This document shows, in pieces, positions 8,280 through 17,361 of a stretch of 64,000 bases of DNA. The notes beneath the pieces are model-generated. The model worked only from the letters and a program-made list of their open reading frames with translations, searched no databases and was not told where the DNA came from. Numbering within the stretch: the stretch's first letter is position 1; every line of letters begins with the position of its first letter. The stretch comes from CAYREV01 sp964423345 (GTDB lineage: Bacteria > Bacteroidota > Rhodothermia > Balneolales > Balneolaceae). The DNA lies in assembly GCA_964423345.1 (NCBI GenBank), contig CAYREV010000008.1, positions 28,812-92,811 of the forward strand. Reading direction: 5' to 3'. The position numbers and the translations under genes were made by a program.

Positions 8280-10967
8280 TTAATTAAGCTCTTCCAGGAT
8301 ATCGCGAAGCTTATCCAGGTTGGTTTCGGTATCCTCTTTTTTGTCCCGTTCCCGCTGGACAACCTCTTCCGGCGCGTTCTCGACAAACTGTTTGTTTTCA
8401 AGTTTTTTATTAACCGACTGAAGAAATCCCTGCAGCCGTTCTATCTCATTTTCTATGCGTTCGCGCTCTTTGTCCAGGTCGATGACCCCCTCAAGGGGGA
8501 TAAAGATTTCAGATCCCCTGACTACGGCCGATGCAGAGGTGGATGGCTTGGAAAGGCCGGTTGAAACCCGGAATTCACCGATATTCTGCAGTTTCCTGAA
8601 TATCCACTCGTTGCGTGTAAACGCTTCTGCGAGTTCTTTATTTTTAGCTTTGATTGCAAGGTCAACCTCGGCACCGGCACCTACATTGAACTCGGCCCGG
8701 ATGTTACGAATGGAAGAGATCATATCCTGTATGGTCGAAAACAGCTCGGTGTCTTCCTGTGAGATGCGGGATGCATCCTGTTCGGGCCAGTCTGCGATGA
8801 TGATGGCCTCCTCAACCTTCCGTTCTCTTAATTGATGCCAGATTTCTTCCGTAATAAAAGGCATGAAGGGATGAAGGAGCTTCATTAGCTGTTCAAAAAA
8901 CTGGAATCCGCGATCCAGCTTGTCCACCGCTATTTTTTCGCCGGGCTTGTCGGCTTTGATCAGTTCAATGTACCAGTCACAGAAATCGTCCCATACCAGG
9001 GAATAGACTTTCTGCAGGGCTTCGTTGATGCGGAACGATTCCATATCCCTGTTGACCGCTTCGATGGTTTCTTGCAGGCGGGAGAGCATCCACCGGTCTA
9101 CCAGGTTATCCTTGTCGATTTCCAATCGGCTGGATAGGGTGGCGCCTTCTTTCCTGTTCATCATCAGGAACCGGAAGGCATTCCAAATTTTATTGGCGAA
9201 ATTACGTCCCTGTTCGCAAAGATTTTCCTCGAAAAGCAGGTCATTGCCTGCGGGGGAGGAGAACAGCATTCCCACCCGAACGCCGTCGGCCCCGTACTGC
9301 TCGATAAGTTTCAGGGGGTCGGGGGAGTTGCCGAGGGATTTTGACATCTTTCGCCGCTGGCTGTCCCTGACTATTCCGGTGTAGTAGACATTGGAAAATG
9401 GTTTTTCACCCCTGAACTCGTAACCCGCAATTATCATACGTGCCACCCAGAAGAACATGATTTCGGGGGCCGTCACCAGGTCGTCGGTAGGGTAGTAATA
9501 GTTGATGTCATCATTGTCGGGGTCCTTGATGCCGTCGAATACCGATATGGGCCAGAGCCAGGACGAGAACCAGGTGTCGAGCACATCTTCATCCTGGCGG
9601 ATATCGCCGGGGCCCAGCTCTTTGCCGGATTTATTTCTGGCTTTGTCAAGAGCCTCTTCTTCGGTCTTGGCAATTACATAATCGTCGGGCTTATCACCAT
9701 AGTACCAGGCGGGGATACGCTGTCCCCACCACAGCTGGCGTGAGATACACCAGTCGCGAATGTTTTCCATCCAGTGGCGGTAGGAGTTCTTGAATTTGGA
9801 AGGGTGAAACTGAATAGTGTCGTTCATCACATTCTCAAGGGCCGGTTTGGCCAATTCCTCCATTTTGCAGAACCACTGCAGGGAGAGGCGGGGCTCGATG
9901 ACGGCGTCGGTACGTTCAGAGTAGCCCACCTTATTGGAAATCTCTTCGGTTTTAACCAGTTGATCCCGTTCTTCAAGGGCTTTGACTACCGATTTTCGCG
10001 CCTCAAAGCGGTCTTCCCCCACATAGTGCACGGCCTCTTCACTGAGCGTACCGTCGGGATTCAGCATGTCGATAATCTCCAGGCCGTGTTTCCGGCCGAT
10101 CTCATAGTCATTTTGATCGTGGGCCGGTGTTATTTTAAGGCATCCCGTTCCGAACTCCCTGTCAACGTACTCATCGGCGATGATCGGAACCTCTCTTTCC
10201 ACTATGGGGATAACGGCTGTTTTGCCGACCAGGTCGCGGTAACGCTCGTCGTCGGGGTGAACACATACCGCCGTATCGGCGAGAATGGTTTCGGGCCGGG
10301 TAGTGGCGATGGTAACCCATTGCTCTTTATCCTTGATCTTGTATCGTACATGATACAGGGTAGACTGTACCTCCCGGTGGATGACCTCTTCGTCAGACAG
10401 GGCGGTTTGAGCTTCGGGGTCCCAGTTGATCATTCGTTTGCCACGGTAAATATAGCCGCGTTCGTACAGTTCGATGAAACAATCGATGACCGATTCATAC
10501 AGATCGTCTTCCAGCGTAAAACGGCTTCGCTGCCAGTCGCAGGAGGCCCCCAGTTTCTTCAGCTGCTTGAGGATGATGCCTCCATGTTCTTCGGTCCATT
10601 CCCATGCATAATCCAAAAACTCTTCCCGGCTGAGATCGGCCTTGGTGATGCCCTGTTTGCGAAGTTTCTGAACTACTTTTGCTTCTGTGGCAATGGAAGC
10701 GTGATCGGTGCCGGGAACCCAGCAGGCATTTTTTCCCAGCATACGTGCCCGGCGGACCAGCACATCCTGTATGGTGTTGTTGAGCATATGGCCCATGTGC
10801 AGCACACCGGTGACGTTGGGAGGGGGGATTACGACGGTATAGGATTCCCTCTCGTCGGGTTCGGAGTGAAAAAAACCGTTATCCTCCCAAAAGGCATACC
10901 ATTTATTTTCGGCGGCCTCCGGCTGATAATGTTTGGGGATCTCTTTTAGGGATGTAGACGTTGCCAA
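8280..10967 (-). CDS. valS: Valine--tRNA ligase
   Basis: An 895-residue class I aminoacyl-tRNA synthetase that charges tRNA-Val. The HIGH-type motif is HMGH (57-60, within PNVTGVLHMGH), KMSKS is in RRKMSKSLGNSPDP, the editing domain has TTRPETILADTA, and the C-terminal coiled coil (DLDKERERIENEIERLQ) is the tRNA-binding arm typical of ValRS. The start codon appears to be TTG (10967); no better Met lies nearby and the N-terminus aligns with other ValRS. It follows rsmB by 221 bases and has a pyrimidine-rich leader. No T-box or attenuator is evident. Confidence 0.95.
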   Translation of the reverse strand: MATSTSLKEIPKHYQPEAAENKWYAFWEDNGFFHSEPDERESYTVVIPPPNVTGVLHMGHMLNNTIQDVLVRRARMLGKNACWVPGTDHASIATEAKVVQKLRKQGITKADLSREEFLDYAWEWTEEHGGIILKQLKKLGASCDWQRSRFTLEDDLYESVIDCFIELYERGYIYRGKRMINWDPEAQTALSDEEVIHREVQSTLYHVRYKIKDKEQWVTIATTRPETILADTAVCVHPDDERYRDLVGKTAVIPIVEREVPIIADEYVDREFGTGCLKITPAHDQNDYEIGRKHGLEIIDMLNPDGTLSEEAVHYVGEDRFEARKSVVKALEERDQLVKTEEISNKVGYSERTDAVIEPRLSLQWFCKMEELAKPALENVMNDTIQFHPSKFKNSYRHWMENIRDWCISRQLWWGQRIPAWYYGDKPDDYVIAKTEEEALDKARNKSGKELGPGDIRQDEDVLDTWFSSWLWPISVFDGIKDPDNDDINYYYPTDDLVTAPEIMFFWVARMIIAGYEFRGEKPFSNVYYTGIVRDSQRRKMSKSLGNSPDPLKLIEQYGADGVRVGMLFSSPAGNDLLFEENLCEQGRNFANKIWNAFRFLMMNRKEGATLSSRLEIDKDNLVDRWMLSRLQETIEAVNRDMESFRINEALQKVYSLVWDDFCDWYIELIKADKPGEKIAVDKLDRGFQFFEQLMKLLHPFMPFITEEIWHQLRERKVEEAIIIADWPEQDASRISQEDTELFSTIQDMISSIRNIRAEFNVGAGAEVDLAIKAKNKELAEAFTRNEWIFRKLQNIGEFRVSTGLSKPSTSASAVVRGSEIFIPLEGVIDLDKERERIENEIERLQGFLQSVNKKLENKQFVENAPEEVVQRERDKKEDTETNLDKLRDILEELN

Positions 10968-11127
10968 AATGAATCCGTTCTTTTAAAAAATTTTCTTTCT
11001 AATGGTAGATAAAGCGAGAAGATAAGAAAAAGGAGAGAAGATGTAGAGTGCATTTGCCGAAATTCAGCTTCCCGGAGAGAAGCTTGGAGCAATGTGGACT
11101 CCAAAGCCGAACTATCCAAAATGCAAT

Positions 11128-11163
11128 GGTACCGGGATCCGGAAAAGTGGTACCCGGATCCGG
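11128..11163. repeat. 15-bp direct repeats rich in palindromes
   Basis: GGTACCGGGATCCGG (11128-11142) and GGTACCCGGATCCGG (11149-11163) are direct repeats with one mismatch, separated by 6 bases, in the rsmB-valS spacer. Each copy contains GGTACC and GGATCC palindromes, so the region can form alternative hairpins on the minus-strand RNA. It could be a weak terminator or processing element, but there is no clear T-tract. Confidence 0.55.
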
Positions 11164-11188
11164 CAGGGAAGCGTGCAGTGTTTGCGAA

Positions 11189-12508
11189 TTATTTGACCCG
11201 CTTCAGGCGTGCCCCGAAATGCCCGTCACAGTTGTGTTTATGGGGAAGGGTCTGGTAGGCATTTCCCTCTTCCATGAGCACCTCGTCGGGCAGGAAGCCT
11301 GCGGCCGATTCCAGCTCGAAGTTGTCATGTTTTTTAAGGAATTTGGTAAGCTGTTGCATGTTTTCCTCTTCCTCCAGCGAGCAGGTACTGTATACCAGCC
11401 GGCCACCTTTTTTGACCATGGAGGCTGCCGAATCCAACAGCTCCTCCTGCAGGGCAATGGATTTTTCCAGCCCCTCCCGGTCTCTGCGCCAGCGAAGGTC
11501 GGCCCGTTTGCTGAGCACTCCGGTCCCCGTGCAGGGGGCATCGAGCAGTACCCCGTCGGCTTCAGGAAGGTCCAGTTCGGTGGCATCGGCACGGCGCACC
11601 TTGATGTTTTCAGCGTGGTTGTTGAGTGCACTTTCCGCCAGCTTGTCCAAACGGTCGGAGGAGATATCGACTGCCAGGATCTCTCCCTCCGCATTCATCA
11701 TATCGGACATCATGATACTTTTGGTACCGGGAGCGGCACACAGGTCGTAGATGGTTTCGCCCTCTTCCGGGAAGAGAAGGGTAGGGGCAAAGCCCGCAGC
11801 AACGTCCTGGACCTGGCAGAAGCCCTTGTCGAGCCATCCCTTTGAAATGAAGGGAGCCACGCTGTCTACCTGGAAAAAACCGGGCAGCCAGTCGCTTTCC
11901 TCAAAGGGGATATCGTGTTTGGTCATACGCAGCCTGAAGTTCTCGGTCTTGGTACGCAGGTTGTTGGCCCTTACATAATATACAGGGCGTTTGTTATTGG
12001 CCTGCATCAACTGGAAAGCTTCGCGCTCTCCAAAGCGTTCGCTCCAGCGTTTTACGAGCCATTCCGGATGTGAGAAGGTGGTGGAAACCAGTTTGGTTCG
12101 GTCTTCATACCGGGGCTTGGGCAGGTCTTCCCCGTCACGCTGGAGGTTGCGCATGATGGCGTTGACCAGATCGCCGGTACGGTGACCCAGCAGCAGCTTT
12201 GCTATTTCCACCGACTCATTGATGGCGGCGTAGTCGGGCGTGCTGTCCATGAACACCATGTCGTAGATACCCAGTCGAAGGATGTTCTTTAAGCTGGGCT
12301 TCATCTCTTCGAGGTCCACATTGGAAAAATGGTCAATAAGAAAGTCGAGATAGGAACGCCGGCGAAGTATATTCTGAACATATTCCCTTACTTCAGCCCG
12401 ATCCCTGACGTCCAGTTCGTTGGCAGGGCCATAGTCGAGAATACCGTTTTCATCAAATTCAATTAATATTTCTACGCTTACAGAGCGCGACGTTGCTTCA
12501 GTTTCCAA
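11189..12508 (-). CDS. rsmB: 16S rRNA m5C967 methyltransferase RsmB
   Basis: 439 residues. An N-terminal NusB-like RNA-binding helical domain (about 1-140) is followed by a Rossmann SAM methyltransferase of the RsmB/NOL1 class. Motifs: DLCAAPGTKS (SAM loop), LLDAPCTGTGVLSK (PC motif) and YSTCSLEEEEN (TC motif with the catalytic Cys); both conserved cysteines are present. It methylates C967 of 16S rRNA. The start codon is TTG at 12508, with no alternative Met before the conserved region. It heads a likely minus-strand unit with valS downstream. Confidence 0.92.
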   Translation of the reverse strand: METEATSRSVSVEILIEFDENGILDYGPANELDVRDRAEVREYVQNILRRRSYLDFLIDHFSNVDLEEMKPSLKNILRLGIYDMVFMDSTPDYAAINESVEIAKLLLGHRTGDLVNAIMRNLQRDGEDLPKPRYEDRTKLVSTTFSHPEWLVKRWSERFGEREAFQLMQANNKRPVYYVRANNLRTKTENFRLRMTKHDIPFEESDWLPGFFQVDSVAPFISKGWLDKGFCQVQDVAAGFAPTLLFPEEGETIYDLCAAPGTKSIMMSDMMNAEGEILAVDISSDRLDKLAESALNNHAENIKVRRADATELDLPEADGVLLDAPCTGTGVLSKRADLRWRRDREGLEKSIALQEELLDSAASMVKKGGRLVYSTCSLEEEENMQQLTKFLKKHDNFELESAAGFLPDEVLMEEGNAYQTLPHKHNCDGHFGARLKRVK

Positions 12509-12613
12509 TGGACTATCTGTGTTTGAAAGTTAATATTACCTGGATTTCTATAAGTCAAAATAACCGTGTTTAGTTCAAAAACACGGCCGTGGCCTACAAA
12601 ATTATTACCAAAA

Positions 12614-12626
12614 GGGGCTTCGCCCC
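12614..12626 (-). terminator. Possible short terminator after the permease gene
   Basis: GGGGC (12614-12618) and GCCCC (12622-12626) form a 5-bp GC stem with a 3-base loop. On the minus strand the stem is followed by TTTTGGTAATAATTTT. It lies about 150 bases past the permease stop in a 264-base spacer that holds no gene. The same spacer has the 10-bp palindrome CACGGCCGTG at 12582-12591. Confidence 0.35.
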
Positions 12627-12772
12627 GGATACATAACCAGTCAGCAAAAATACAGTTTTGGAGAGGGAGTTGCTAATGAAGAATGGATTTAAAACCGTCG
12701 TCCCCCAAACCTTATTTTAACGGCATGGCAGAAGGCATCGGAGGGAAGAGCCAATCGTGAGCCGACCCATGT

Positions 12773-14137
12773 CTACAGGGATTGTTTGGCAAGGTGGTAG
12801 AAAGGGACCCCCGAGAGAAGAATACCGATCCCTGCCAGGGCCCCGAGGCCGGTAAATGCTATACTGGAGTAGAGCAGGTAACAGCAGACAAGAATAAAGA
12901 TAATGGGGGTCAAGGGAAAAAGCGGGACCCGGAAGAGGGGGGACTTGCCGGTGGGTTCTTTTCGAAAAAGAAAGAGGGAGGCGGTGGTCAGCAGTATAAA
13001 AAACCAGAATACGGGGGCGGTGTAATCTACCATGGTCGACACGGCATCGTGGGTGATGCCCCCCAGGATCACCAGGCCGAGGGTAATAAGGCCCTGAAGG
13101 ATAAGGGCGTTAACGGGAGCATTGGCAGAACGGTTCCATCTACCCAGGAAACCCAGCATGGGGAAATCCCTGCCCAGGGCATAATTGGTGCGTGCCCCTG
13201 TTATAATGGTGGCATTGGAAGTGGACAGGGCCGCAAGGATGACGATACAGGCCATGACCAGCGAGCTGTTGCTGCCCAGCAACTTTTCGATCATGGCAAC
13301 GCCGATGGTATCGGAATGAGCAATGGCTTCCAGGCCGAGTACTTCCAGGTATGCCAGGTTAATGAGCAGATAGAGAAAAGTTATGAGTGAGAGTCCGTAA
13401 ATAAGCACCTTCGACATATTTCGGCGAACTTTCCTTATTTCGGCCGACAGGTAGACCCCTTCGTTCCATCCACCGTAGGTAAGGAGGACAAATATCATGG
13501 CAGCGCCAATGGAGGAGCCGGAGCTCCCTGGCGGTGCAGAGGAAGGCCGGGGCAGCCCATTGAGGATACCGGCCGTGCCCGCAAACAGCAGGATGATGAC
13601 AATAAGGCCGGTCACCAGGTTTTGAGCGTTTTTTGAGGGGACGGTACCCCAGATATTCAGGCCGGTCAACAAAATGACGGTAGCGGCGGCATAGAGGGTG
13701 GAGCTGTGAGGGCCCAGGTCGTAGATCACGGTCGCATAATCTCCCAGGATAAATCCGGCCAGGGCGATCGATCCCGTTTGGATCACCGTCATGCGTCCCC
13801 AGGAAAACAGAAAGCTGATCTGTGATCCGAAGGCCTCCTTGAGGAAATAATATTCACCGCCGGCATCGGGCTTTCGGGCGGCGAGTTCGGCATAGCACAA
13901 GGCTCCGATAATGGAGATGAGTCCCCCGGCTATCCAGAATAGGATATAGTGCACCTCGCCGGCCGAATTTTGGGCCACGATGGATGGCAGCCGGAATATG
14001 CCGATGCCAATGACGATACCGATGATTACAGCAGCGGCACTCAGGTTGTTAAATATTTTTAGCGGGCCCTCAGATTCAGGAGTGCGATTCATGGATAAGA
14101 GTTTTCCTAAAGGGGACAGCTGATCGGTGTCAGCCAT
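12773..14137 (-). CDS. APC-family amino acid permease
   Basis: 454 residues with about 12 hydrophobic segments. The first transmembrane segment has the APC unwound-helix signature (IIGIVIGIGIFRLPSIVA), followed by CYAELAARKPDAGGEYYFLKEAFG, typical of the LAT/APC superfamily of amino-acid/polyamine transporters. The substrate cannot be read from sequence. It lies 9 bases downstream of the exported methyltransferase gene on the same strand and is very likely co-transcribed with it. Confidence 0.88.
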   Translation of the reverse strand: MADTDQLSPLGKLLSMNRTPESEGPLKIFNNLSAAAVIIGIVIGIGIFRLPSIVAQNSAGEVHYILFWIAGGLISIIGALCYAELAARKPDAGGEYYFLKEAFGSQISFLFSWGRMTVIQTGSIALAGFILGDYATVIYDLGPHSSTLYAAATVILLTGLNIWGTVPSKNAQNLVTGLIVIILLFAGTAGILNGLPRPSSAPPGSSGSSIGAAMIFVLLTYGGWNEGVYLSAEIRKVRRNMSKVLIYGLSLITFLYLLINLAYLEVLGLEAIAHSDTIGVAMIEKLLGSNSSLVMACIVILAALSTSNATIITGARTNYALGRDFPMLGFLGRWNRSANAPVNALILQGLITLGLVILGGITHDAVSTMVDYTAPVFWFFILLTTASLFLFRKEPTGKSPLFRVPLFPLTPIIFILVCCYLLYSSIAFTGLGALAGIGILLSGVPFYHLAKQSL

Positions 14138-14146
14138 GATACCGGT

Positions 14147-14989
14147 TTAATTGCCGGTTTTGGTTACGGTCCATTTCGACAAGGTTTTATCCCCGGCATG
14201 GTGTACCTGCATGGTACCCAGGATCCGGTCGCTCTCCACCCGTCCGCTTAGGACGATGTTTTTTCCGTCCGCTTCGGCGCGTATGGTAATCCGGTCGGCA
14301 TGCACTATCGATTCTTTAATGGTATAGGTGTTTCCGTTGCTGTCGGTCAGCTTTGCGGTTATTTCCTGGTAGTGCTGGTTGATGTTAAGGATAAAGTCGT
14401 TCTGTCCGTTAGACCAGCTCCAGCGCCCTCCAACCTGTGCGGGAACGACCCAGTAGAATACCTCGTGTGGATTGCCGTTTTTGTCGGCCACATTCATTTT
14501 CTTGTCGGCTCTCCACGGCCCCATATCAAAACTGTGGGAGACGATGCGAGTGCCGGGTTCCAGTTTATCCAGCAAGACCGGCCGCAGCTTATCATTGATT
14601 GTGGGCAGCAGGTACATGGTGATGACGGACGCACGGCTGAAATCGGACTTGAAAATATTTTCTTCCAGGAACATAATTTTTTTGTCTACCTGATTATTTC
14701 GGGCATTGTTCCGTGCTTCGGCCACTCTTTTTGGATCCAGGTCGATGCCATGGCCCGAGGCTCCCCGTTTGGCTGCAGCTATCACAATCCTTCCGTCGCC
14801 CGACCCGAGGTCTATTACGTAATCGCTGGAATTCACTCCGGCTACATCGAGCATGCGCTCAACTACATTGGGCGGAGTGGGGACGTAGGGTACGTCCAGA
14901 TCCTGGGAGAGAAGCCCGGACGGGAACAGCAGGGTGCCCAGCAATAGAATTAAGCCAATCGTTGATGAACGGTTGTCAGGATTAATCAT
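14147..14989 (-). CDS. Exported class I SAM-dependent methyltransferase-like protein
   Basis: 280 residues from ATG at 14989 (MINPDNRSS); a longer frame reaches 15082 but would bury the signal peptide. Residues 9-28 form a hydrophobic export segment ending near LLSQ, so the protein is predicted periplasmic or membrane-anchored. Then comes YVPTPPNVVERML and a classic SAM-binding loop VIDLGSGDGRI with an acidic GIDLDP, and a Rossmann core to about residue 185. A C-terminal beta-rich domain (about 190-280) follows. The target is unknown; a SAM enzyme outside the cytoplasm is unusual. It is paired with the amino-acid permease just downstream. Confidence 0.75.
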   Translation of the reverse strand: MINPDNRSSTIGLILLLGTLLFPSGLLSQDLDVPYVPTPPNVVERMLDVAGVNSSDYVIDLGSGDGRIVIAAAKRGASGHGIDLDPKRVAEARNNARNNQVDKKIMFLEENIFKSDFSRASVITMYLLPTINDKLRPVLLDKLEPGTRIVSHSFDMGPWRADKKMNVADKNGNPHEVFYWVVPAQVGGRWSWSNGQNDFILNINQHYQEITAKLTDSNGNTYTIKESIVHADRITIRAEADGKNIVLSGRVESDRILGTMQVHHAGDKTLSKWTVTKTGN

Positions 14990-15321
14990 AAAGGGATATT
15001 GTTTAATTAACCTTTTGTTTTGCCATTCAGCAATGGGGAGTGAAAGCTTTCTATTCCTGATAACATATCTATAAAACTCCAACGACCTCCGCTCGGTTCC
15101 CCTTTAGTTGTTAAGGGATATTAAACGGAGGCAGCGGGAAGGGCCAAAAGGTGTGAGCAGCTATGAATATTTTCGTTCTATAGTAGTAAATAAAAAGCCA
15201 TTGTTCTTTGCCTTTTCTTATAAAAAAGACTAACTTTTGCCGCCTTGAAACCATTCGGATTTTCAAGAGTATATTGACCTTTTAAAAGCAATAATAAAAC
15301 TATTTCAACTGACCACAGATA
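14990..15321. other. Divergent intergenic region before atpD
   Basis: 332 bases between the methyltransferase gene (minus) and atpD (plus). The right half holds the atpD promoter. The left part is AT-rich with no open frame of note; I see no RNA gene. Confidence 0.6.
15207..15239 (+). promoter_or_regulatory. Bacteroidota-type promoter of atpDC
   Basis: TTTG (15207-15210), a 20-base spacer, then TAACTTTTG (15231-15239), close to the consensus TTTG/TAnnTTTG. The atpD ATG is 82 bases further on, giving a leader of about 75 nt. Confidence 0.55.
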
Positions 15322-16818
15322 ATGAATAAAGGAACCGTTGCACAAGTTATTGGTCCGGTTGTCGATGTAGATTTCGACCAGGGTGAGATACCACCGGTGC
15401 TCAATGCTTTATATGTAGAAGCTGAAGACAATTCTAAACTTTACCTGGAGATTGCCCAGCACCTGGGTGAAAGTCGCGTTCGGACTATAGCGATGGATTC
15501 AACGGACGGATTGGTTCGCGGTACTGAAGTGGTAGATACCGGTTCGCCCATATCCATGCCTATTGGTGAGGACATCCGGGGACGCCTGTTCAATGTTGTG
15601 GGTGAGGTGATTGACGGTATTGAGCCGCCCAAAGGTGAAGAGCGGTATCCCATTCACAGGCCTGCACCGAGCTTTGATGAACTTGCAACATCTACGGAGA
15701 TGCTGGAAACCGGTATCAAGGTGATCGACCTGCTTTGTCCCTATGCCAAAGGCGGTAAGACGGGACTGTTTGGTGGTGCCGGTGTGGGTAAAACGGTTCT
15801 TATTCAGGAACTGATCAACAATATTGCCAAGGGCCACGGCGGGCTTTCAGTCTTTGCCGGGGTGGGAGAACGTACCCGTGAAGGAAATGACCTGCTTCGT
15901 GAGATGATCGAATCGGGTGTCATTCAGTACGGTGAGGAATTTAAGGAAGCCATGGAGAAGGGAGAATGGGACCTTTCCAAAGTGGACAAGGATAAGTTGA
16001 AAGAATCGCAGGCTACCCTGGTATTCGGCCAGATGAATGAGCCTCCGGGAGCCCGTGCACGTGTAGCCCTTTCGGGGTTGACGGTTGCCGAGTATTTCCG
16101 GGACGAGATATCCAGGGATATTCTCCTGTTTATTGATAATATTTTCCGTTTTACCCAGGCGGGTTCCGAGGTATCGGCGCTGCTGGGACGTATGCCTTCT
16201 GCGGTGGGATACCAGCCGACGCTGGCTACCGAGATGGGCGACCTCCAGGAACGTATTACCTCTACCAAGAAAGGGTCTATTACTTCGGTTCAGGCGGTAT
16301 ATGTCCCTGCCGATGACCTGACAGACCCTGCTCCCGCAACAACTTTTGCCCACCTCGATGCCACCACGGTATTGAGTCGTGAGCTGACCCAGATTGGTAT
16401 TTACCCGGCAGTGGATCCGCTGGATTCCTCCTCGCGTATCCTTGACCCGCACGTGGTAGGCCAGGAGCACTATGATACGGCGCAGCAGGTTATCGAAATC
16501 CTTCAGAAGTACAAGGACCTGCAGGATATAATTGCCATCCTGGGAATGGACGAACTCTCTGATGAAGATAAAACAACGGTAGCCCGGGCACGTAGAATTC
16601 AGCGATTCCTGAGTCAGCCCTTCTTCGTAGCCGAGCAGTTTACCGGCCAGCCGGGTCAGTATATCAATGTTGAGGACACGGTTAAAGGTTTCAGGAAGAT
16701 CCTGGAAGGTGACCTCGACCATCTGCCCGAGAACGCTTTCTACATGGTTGGAACCATTGATGAAGCGATCGAAAAAGGTGAGAAGCTGCTTGAAGAGGAA
16801 AAAGAAGCCGCAGAATAA
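15322..16818 (+). CDS. atpD: F0F1 ATP synthase subunit beta
   Basis: 498 residues, the catalytic subunit of the F1 sector. Walker A is GGAGVGKT, followed by the catalytic glutamate in GVGERTREGND; Walker B is ILLFIDNIFR and the DELSEED-like motif reads MDELSDEDK. Length and all motifs are normal, with a small extra region (GEEFKEAMEKGEWDLSKVDK) typical of this phylum. It is followed by atpC after 17 bases. The other ATP synthase genes are not in this window; separation of atpDC from atpBEFHAG is usual in Bacteroidota relatives. Confidence 0.98.
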   Translation: MNKGTVAQVIGPVVDVDFDQGEIPPVLNALYVEAEDNSKLYLEIAQHLGESRVRTIAMDSTDGLVRGTEVVDTGSPISMPIGEDIRGRLFNVVGEVIDGIEPPKGEERYPIHRPAPSFDELATSTEMLETGIKVIDLLCPYAKGGKTGLFGGAGVGKTVLIQELINNIAKGHGGLSVFAGVGERTREGNDLLREMIESGVIQYGEEFKEAMEKGEWDLSKVDKDKLKESQATLVFGQMNEPPGARARVALSGLTVAEYFRDEISRDILLFIDNIFRFTQAGSEVSALLGRMPSAVGYQPTLATEMGDLQERITSTKKGSITSVQAVYVPADDLTDPAPATTFAHLDATTVLSRELTQIGIYPAVDPLDSSSRILDPHVVGQEHYDTAQQVIEILQKYKDLQDIIAILGMDELSDEDKTTVARARRIQRFLSQPFFVAEQFTGQPGQYINVEDTVKGFRKILEGDLDHLPENAFYMVGTIDEAIEKGEKLLEEEKEAAE

Positions 16819-16835
16819 AGCCCCAAGGTTGATTT

Positions 16836-17255
16836 ATGAATAGTTTTGAAGCGCAAATACTGACACCTGAAGGATCGCTGTTTGACGGCGAAGTGACAGG
16901 TGTGCAGGTTCCGGGAGCCCTGGGCAGTTTTGAGGTTAAAACGCACCACGCCGATATCATATCCACACTGGAAATTGGGCAGATACTTGTTCGAAAAGCA
17001 GGCGGGGGCGAGCAGCATTTTGCCGTCAGCGGTGGTTTCGTAGAGGTCCATGACAACAAGCTGACCCTGTTGGCTGAAGCTGCCGAGGCCGTCGAGGAGA
17101 TCGATGTGGAACGAGCCCGGGAAGCACGTGAACGGGCCCGCAAACGTCTTGACAGCGATGATAAGGATATCAACAAGAAGCGGGCCCGCAAAGCCCTGGA
17201 ACGAGCGGAGAACCGTATCAAGCTTTCAGCGGACGTATCGGTGAGTACGCGATAG
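16836..17255 (+). CDS. atpC: F0F1 ATP synthase subunit epsilon
   Basis: 139 residues. The N-terminal beta-sandwich (ILTPEGSLFDGEVTGVQVPGALGSFEVKTHHADIIS) is followed by a two-helix C-terminal domain rich in Arg/Ala (VERAREARERARKRL). In F1 this subunit couples rotation and can inhibit ATP hydrolysis. The normal length indicates a full inhibitory C-terminal helix pair. It is co-transcribed with atpD. Confidence 0.95.
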   Translation: MNSFEAQILTPEGSLFDGEVTGVQVPGALGSFEVKTHHADIISTLEIGQILVRKAGGGEQHFAVSGGFVEVHDNKLTLLAEAAEAVEEIDVERAREARERARKRLDSDDKDINKKRARKALERAENRIKLSADVSVSTR

Positions 17256-17323
17256 GCCTTATCGGCTTACCTCCTCTTTTCTTAACTGTGGGAGACCAAT
17301 AAATGCCCGTCCCGCGGTGTACT

Positions 17324-17348
17324 CTCTCCTCTTCTTTAGGCAGGAGAG
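17324..17348. terminator. Possible bidirectional terminator between convergent genes
   Basis: CTCTCCT (17324-17330) and AGGAGAG (17342-17348) form a 7-bp stem with an 11-base loop between atpC (plus) and the flavoprotein gene (minus). T-tracts are poor, so the call is weak. Confidence 0.3.
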
Positions 17349-17361
17349 TATATATCAGTGC

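Noticed and set aside
9774..10949. A long (391 codon) plus-strand open frame opposite valS
   Set aside because: It lies wholly antisense to a well-supported valS, with no recognisable domain and no start context; long antisense frames are expected in GC-balanced coding DNA.
12509..12772. Possible small peptide (14 codons) in the rsmB-permease spacer
   Set aside because: Too short, with no ribosome-binding context or conserved feature.
15847..16722. A 291-codon minus-strand frame opposite atpD
   Set aside because: Antisense shadow of a highly conserved gene, with low-complexity translation and no family match.
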